Positions 60,691 through 64,000 of a stretch of 64,000 bases of DNA are shown in pieces; position 1 is the first letter of the stretch; every line of letters begins with the position of its first letter. The translations under genes were made by a program, and so were the position numbers. Location of the stretch: assembly GCF_007748095.1 (NCBI RefSeq), contig NZ_CP036287.1, positions 1,550,001-1,614,000 on the forward strand, in the 5' to 3' direction. The DNA is from Engelhardtia mirabilis. Its GTDB lineage: Bacteria > Planctomycetota > UBA1135 > GCA-002686595. Below the pieces are notes generated by a model that was not told the origin of the DNA, did no database searches, and worked only from the letters and a program-made list of their open reading frames with translations.

Positions 60691-62399
60691 ACCTGACCAC
60701 CCTCGGTCCCCTGGCCTTCGGTCTGGGCCTGCTCGGCCTGGCCGCTGTCCTGTTCGCGCTGCAGCGACTGCGCGTGCGCCACGAGGAGCTGCCCGTGGTG
60801 ACGACGCTCTTCTGGCGCGAGGCGGTCGAAGAATCGCGCGCGCGGGTCCTGACCGAGCGCTTCCGGCACCCCTGGGCCTACCTCTTGGCCCTCGCGATCG
60901 CGGGCCTGTTGTGGTTCGCGGTGGCCGCGCCGCGGCTGTTGGATGACGTCGGACGCCACTACACCGTGCTGCTCGACGGCAGCGCGGGGATGGCCCTCGT
61001 CGACGCGGACGGCGGCGCGCGCTTCGACCGGGCGCGGGCGGCGGCGCTCGAGATCGCGGCGCAGTTGCCGCGCGAGCGCACCGATGTCGTCTGGTGCGGC
61101 GCCAGTCCGCGCACCCTGCTGGCGGCGGGGGAGGCGGGCGCGCTGCTCGAGCGTCGAATGGACGGTTTGGCTCCGGAGGCGGCCCCCGCGAGCATCGAAC
61201 GCGCGCTGCGCCAAGTGGCGGTCGAAGCCCAGGACGAGCTTGGACGAACGGTAGTCGTGGTGGGCGACGGACCGGTGGCCGCCGACCTGATCGAGCGCCT
61301 GCCCGGGCAGATCGAGGTGCGCCGCGCCGAGTTGCCGGCCGTCGCCGGCGCGGGAGTCGGCATCGTCGCCCTGGGCGTGTCGCCCGCGGCTTCGGGTACG
61401 TGGACCCGCGTCGACGTTCTGGTGGAGCTCGCGGGCGAAGGCGCCCCTGGCGCCGAGCTGAGCGCGAGCCTGGACGGCGTGGCCCTGGTCGCCGGCGACG
61501 GGTTGCACGGCTCGATGGATCGAAGCAGCGCGGCCCCGGACCGCTCGCAGTTGCTGCTGCGCGATCTGCCGGCCGACGGCGGTCGGCTCGAGTTGCGCCT
61601 GGGGTCCGGCGACGCCACGCCCCTGGACGACGTGGCGCGCCTGGACCTGCCGCGCCGTCCGCGCATCCGGGTCGACGTCGATCCGGGGCTGGAGGCGATT
61701 GCCGCGGTGCTCGCCGCCGACGACGCGGTGCTGTTGGTCGCACCGGGCGCGGCGTCGGACCTGCGCGTGGTGCGGGGCGACGGCGAGGTGGACGGGCCGG
61801 CCCTGGTGCTGGCCAGCTCGGAGCTCCAGGAGGAGGCAATTCTTCTGACCCACCGCGAGGGGCTCGACTCGGGCGCGGCCCTGCGCGCGGCCCTGGGTGA
61901 GCTCGGCCTCGACCGCATCGACGCCACCGAACTCGCGAGCCGCGCCGGCCGCGCGATCAGCGTCGGCGCCCGCCCGGGGCCGGAGCGGCAGGTAGCCCTG
62001 TGGGAGGAGCTGCTCGATCCGGAGCGCTTCGATCTCGTGGAGAGCCGCGCCTTTCCGGTGCTGGTCGCGCGGTCGGTGCGTTGGCTCGCAGACCAGGACC
62101 CCTTCCTGCCCTACCTCGCCGCGGACCGGCCCCTGCCGCGCAGGCTCGCCGACCCGCGACCGCAGCTCACCTGGCAGCTCGCGCCGGTGCCCGCCGTGGC
62201 CGGCGAACTGCAACTCGCGGACGGCTCTACCCACGCGGTCTCCCTGTTCGACCAGAGTGCGACCTCGTTGCAGCCCGCCGACCTGGCCGGGGTCGTCACC
62301 GCGCCCGACGGCTTCGACGCGGTGACCTGGATCCTGCTGCTCGCCCTGGCGCTGACCGCGCTCGAGTGGTGGCTGGTGCGGCGGGGGAGGATGCCCTGA
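60687..62399 (+). CDS. BatA-like membrane protein with N-terminal double-transmembrane domain
   Basis: A 570-aa protein. It starts with the BatA/DUF1550-type double-transmembrane region (LGPLAFGLGLLGLAAVLFAL near 6-25, and AYLLALAIAGLLWFAVAAPR near 70) and has a vWA-like segment (YTVLLDGSAGMAL, metal site DGSAG, degenerate) and a C-terminal helix (WILLLALALTALEWWLV). TTG start overlaps the DUF58 stop; alternative starts are not better. Together with MoxR and DUF58 it forms a typical membrane chaperone complex. The vWA metal site departs from DxSxS, so metal binding may be weak. Confidence 0.85.
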   Translation: MNLTTLGPLAFGLGLLGLAAVLFALQRLRVRHEELPVVTTLFWREAVEESRARVLTERFRHPWAYLLALAIAGLLWFAVAAPRLLDDVGRHYTVLLDGSAGMALVDADGGARFDRARAAALEIAAQLPRERTDVVWCGASPRTLLAAGEAGALLERRMDGLAPEAAPASIERALRQVAVEAQDELGRTVVVVGDGPVAADLIERLPGQIEVRRAELPAVAGAGVGIVALGVSPAASGTWTRVDVLVELAGEGAPGAELSASLDGVALVAGDGLHGSMDRSSAAPDRSQLLLRDLPADGGRLELRLGSGDATPLDDVARLDLPRRPRIRVDVDPGLEAIAAVLAADDAVLLVAPGAASDLRVVRGDGEVDGPALVLASSELQEEAILLTHREGLDSGAALRAALGELGLDRIDATELASRAGRAISVGARPGPERQVALWEELLDPERFDLVESRAFPVLVARSVRWLADQDPFLPYLAADRPLPRRLADPRPQLTWQLAPVPAVAGELQLADGSTHAVSLFDQSATSLQPADLAGVVTAPDGFDAVTWILLLALALTALEWWLVRRGRMP

Positions 62400-62401
62400 C
62401 C

Positions 62402-64000
62402 ATGGACGTCCAGTGGCTCCAGCCCGGCTTCGGCCTGGTCGCGCTCCTCGCCCTCGTGCCGTGGATCGGCCCCCTGCGCACTCGCGACCGCCTCCACGCC
62501 GGCGTGCGCTCGGTGTTGATCGTGCTCCTGGCGGTGGCCCTCGCGCGACCGGTGCAGGTGGTCGCCTCCGGTGCGTCCCACCGCGTGATCGTGTGGGACC
62601 GCAGCGCGAGCGTCACGCCCGACGCGGACCAGACCGCGCGGCGCTGGCTCGTGTCGGCGCTCGCGGTCGCCGACGGCGAGCGCGTGACCCTGATCGAGCT
62701 CCCCGGCTCCGGCCGTGAAGCGTTGGAACTCCCCGAGGGTGTGCGCCACCTGTTGCTCGCCACTTCGGAGTCGAGTCCCCTGGGCGAGGCCATCGCCATC
62801 GGCGCGCGGGCCGTGCCGATCGGTGCCGCGGGCCGCCTGACCGTCCTCAGCGACGGCCTGGCCACGGACGCGGACGGCGCGCGTGCGGCGGAGGAGCTGC
62901 GCCAACGCGGCCTGCCGCTCGATTGGGTCCGCCTCGAGGGAGCGTCCGGCGACCTGCGACCGGTGGGTCTCGCGCTGGACGGCGAGGCGCGGGTCGGATC
63001 CACCGCGCGGGTGCTGGCGCGGCTGGTGGGCGGTGGACAGGTCGTGGACTGCCGCTTGAGCGACGGCGCCGGCGAGCTGGCGCGCTCGGGTCCGACGGTC
63101 GTCGACGGCGCGATCGAGGTCGCCTTCGAGTTCGAGCCGCGCGCCGCGGGGTTCGTCGAGTTGGTGCTCGAGGTCGAGGTGCTCGAGGGCGTCGACCCGC
63201 GCGGCGGGGACGAGCGCCTGGCCACCACGGTGGCCGTGCAGGACCCCCTGCGCGTGCTCTACCTGGGCGAGCGCGTCCGCGGCGGCGCGGGCGAGCTGGC
63301 GCGCCTGGTCGGCCCCGGCTTCGACGTGCGTGACGGCGGCGACGACCTCGGTCCCGACGCCTTCGGCGAGACCGACCTGGTGCTGCTCGACGATCGCCCG
63401 GCCGCGCGCCTGTCGGAGGAGCTGCAACGCTCCCTGAGCGAGGGCGTGGTCAACCGCGGCCTGGGCCTCCTGGCAGCGGGCGGCGAGGCGGCCTTCGGAC
63501 CGGGCGGCTACCACGAGCAGCCGCTCGAGGCGCTCCTGCCCGTGGAGTTCGTCCAGAAGGAGGAGAAGCGCGATCCCAGCACGACCCTGGTCGTGATCCT
63601 CGACACCTCCGGTTCCATGGGCGGCGAACGCGTGCAACTCGCCAAGGAGGTCGCGCGCCTGGCTATCCGGCGCCTCTTGCCCCACGACAAGGTCGGCATC
63701 GTCGAGTTCTACGGGGCCAAGCGCTGGGCGGCGCCGATCCAACCGGCCTCCAACTCGATCGAGCTCGAGCGCGCCCTCAATCGCCTCAATGCCGGGGGCG
63801 GAACCGTGATCCTGCCGGCCATCGAAGAGGCCTACTACGGCCTGAAGAACGTGCGCACGCGCTACAAGCACGTGCTGATCCTGACCGACGGCGGCGTGGA
63901 ATCCGGAGCCTTCGAGCCGCTGTTGCGGCGCATGGCCGACGACGGCATGAACGTGTCGACCGTGCTGATCGGTCCCGACGCCCACTCGGAGTTCCTGGTC
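62402..64000 (+). CDS. Membrane vWA-domain protein, 3' truncated by window edge
   Basis: The frame opens at ATG 62402, two bases after the previous stop, and is still open at base 64000, giving 533 residues without a stop. The N-terminus has two helices (FGLVALLALVPWIGPL and SVLIVLLAVALARPV); a first vWA-like region (SHRVIVWDRSASVTPDADQT) is followed by a glutamine amidotransferase-like or linker region and then a complete vWA domain from about residue 393, with MIDAS motif DTSGSMGG (DxSxS intact) and downstream LTDGG. It is the metal-binding partner of the MoxR/DUF58 complex. It continues beyond the window. Confidence 0.88.
   Translation, partial: MDVQWLQPGFGLVALLALVPWIGPLRTRDRLHAGVRSVLIVLLAVALARPVQVVASGASHRVIVWDRSASVTPDADQTARRWLVSALAVADGERVTLIELPGSGREALELPEGVRHLLLATSESSPLGEAIAIGARAVPIGAAGRLTVLSDGLATDADGARAAEELRQRGLPLDWVRLEGASGDLRPVGLALDGEARVGSTARVLARLVGGGQVVDCRLSDGAGELARSGPTVVDGAIEVAFEFEPRAAGFVELVLEVEVLEGVDPRGGDERLATTVAVQDPLRVLYLGERVRGGAGELARLVGPGFDVRDGGDDLGPDAFGETDLVLLDDRPAARLSEELQRSLSEGVVNRGLGLLAAGGEAAFGPGGYHEQPLEALLPVEFVQKEEKRDPSTTLVVILDTSGSMGGERVQLAKEVARLAIRRLLPHDKVGIVEFYGAKRWAAPIQPASNSIELERALNRLNAGGGTVILPAIEEAYYGLKNVRTRYKHVLILTDGGVESGAFEPLLRRMADDGMNVSTVLIGPDAHSEFLV

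Overview
The window is a contiguous, very GC-rich (about 70% by eye), gene-dense bacterial chromosome segment with 43 protein genes that I can support. I saw no rRNA or tRNA gene, CRISPR array, transposase, integrase or phage gene. The gene content suggests a Planctomycetota bacterium, probably one of the high-GC uncultured or marine lineages: a secreted Cys-type sulfatase, a gingipain-like C25 peptidase, an ECF sigma factor paired with a membrane regulator, a kinase fused to a TolB-like propeller, many large secreted propeller and low-annotation proteins, and a MoxR-DUF58-vWA membrane cluster. This taxonomic call is an inference from content, not from a marker gene.

Layout. 1-8661: end of a TPR protein, a Sel1-repeat lipoprotein (-), an SGNH-hydrolase lipoprotein, and a tandem pair of secreted choice-of-anchor-I/phytase-like propeller proteins. 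8662-16513: animal-type heme peroxidase (-), a gap, an unknown membrane protein (-), a kelch protein (-), then an ECF sigma factor and its membrane partner (+). 16660-18084: sulfatase.

18207-28077 is the most coherent region. A PAS-type sigma54 enhancer-binding protein is followed by a regulatory gap holding an inverted repeat and a near-consensus -24/-12 promoter. Then comes a tight run: peroxiredoxin, persulfide dioxygenase-like/rhodanese protein, type II sulfide:quinone oxidoreductase, TauE/SafE exporter, membrane rhodanese, cytochrome bd subunits CydA and CydB, and an FG-GAP-like membrane protein. Read together, sulfide electrons enter the quinone pool through SQR, quinol is oxidised by a bd oxidase (a type known to resist sulfide), persulfide is oxidised to sulfite or transferred by rhodaneses, and TauE could export the anion product. 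It looks like a self-contained sulfide detoxification and respiration module with its own regulator.

28049-42262: a secreted propeller-like protein (-), a 660-bp gap with a 116-bp palindromic element, a 1,113-aa unknown membrane protein, a secreted protein, a Ser/Thr kinase-propeller, a C25 peptidase and a formate/nitrite-type channel (-). 42487-54531: a regulatory-like-domain membrane protein, a lipoprotein amidohydrolase and polysaccharide deacetylase pair, several secreted proteins, a YVTN/di-heme cytochrome lipoprotein, and a protein whose signal peptide is encoded by a (GCAGCC)8 microsatellite. 54898-64000: a second palindrome copy and a 15-bp tandem repeat precede a translationally coupled cluster of a pseudo-aspartyl-protease/TPR/thioredoxin-like protein, a membrane protein, MoxR ATPase, DUF58 protein, a BatA-like protein and a vWA protein cut off by the window end.

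Five otherwise unrelated secreted proteins appear to share a C-terminal beta-rich module, a possible lineage-specific export or anchoring domain.
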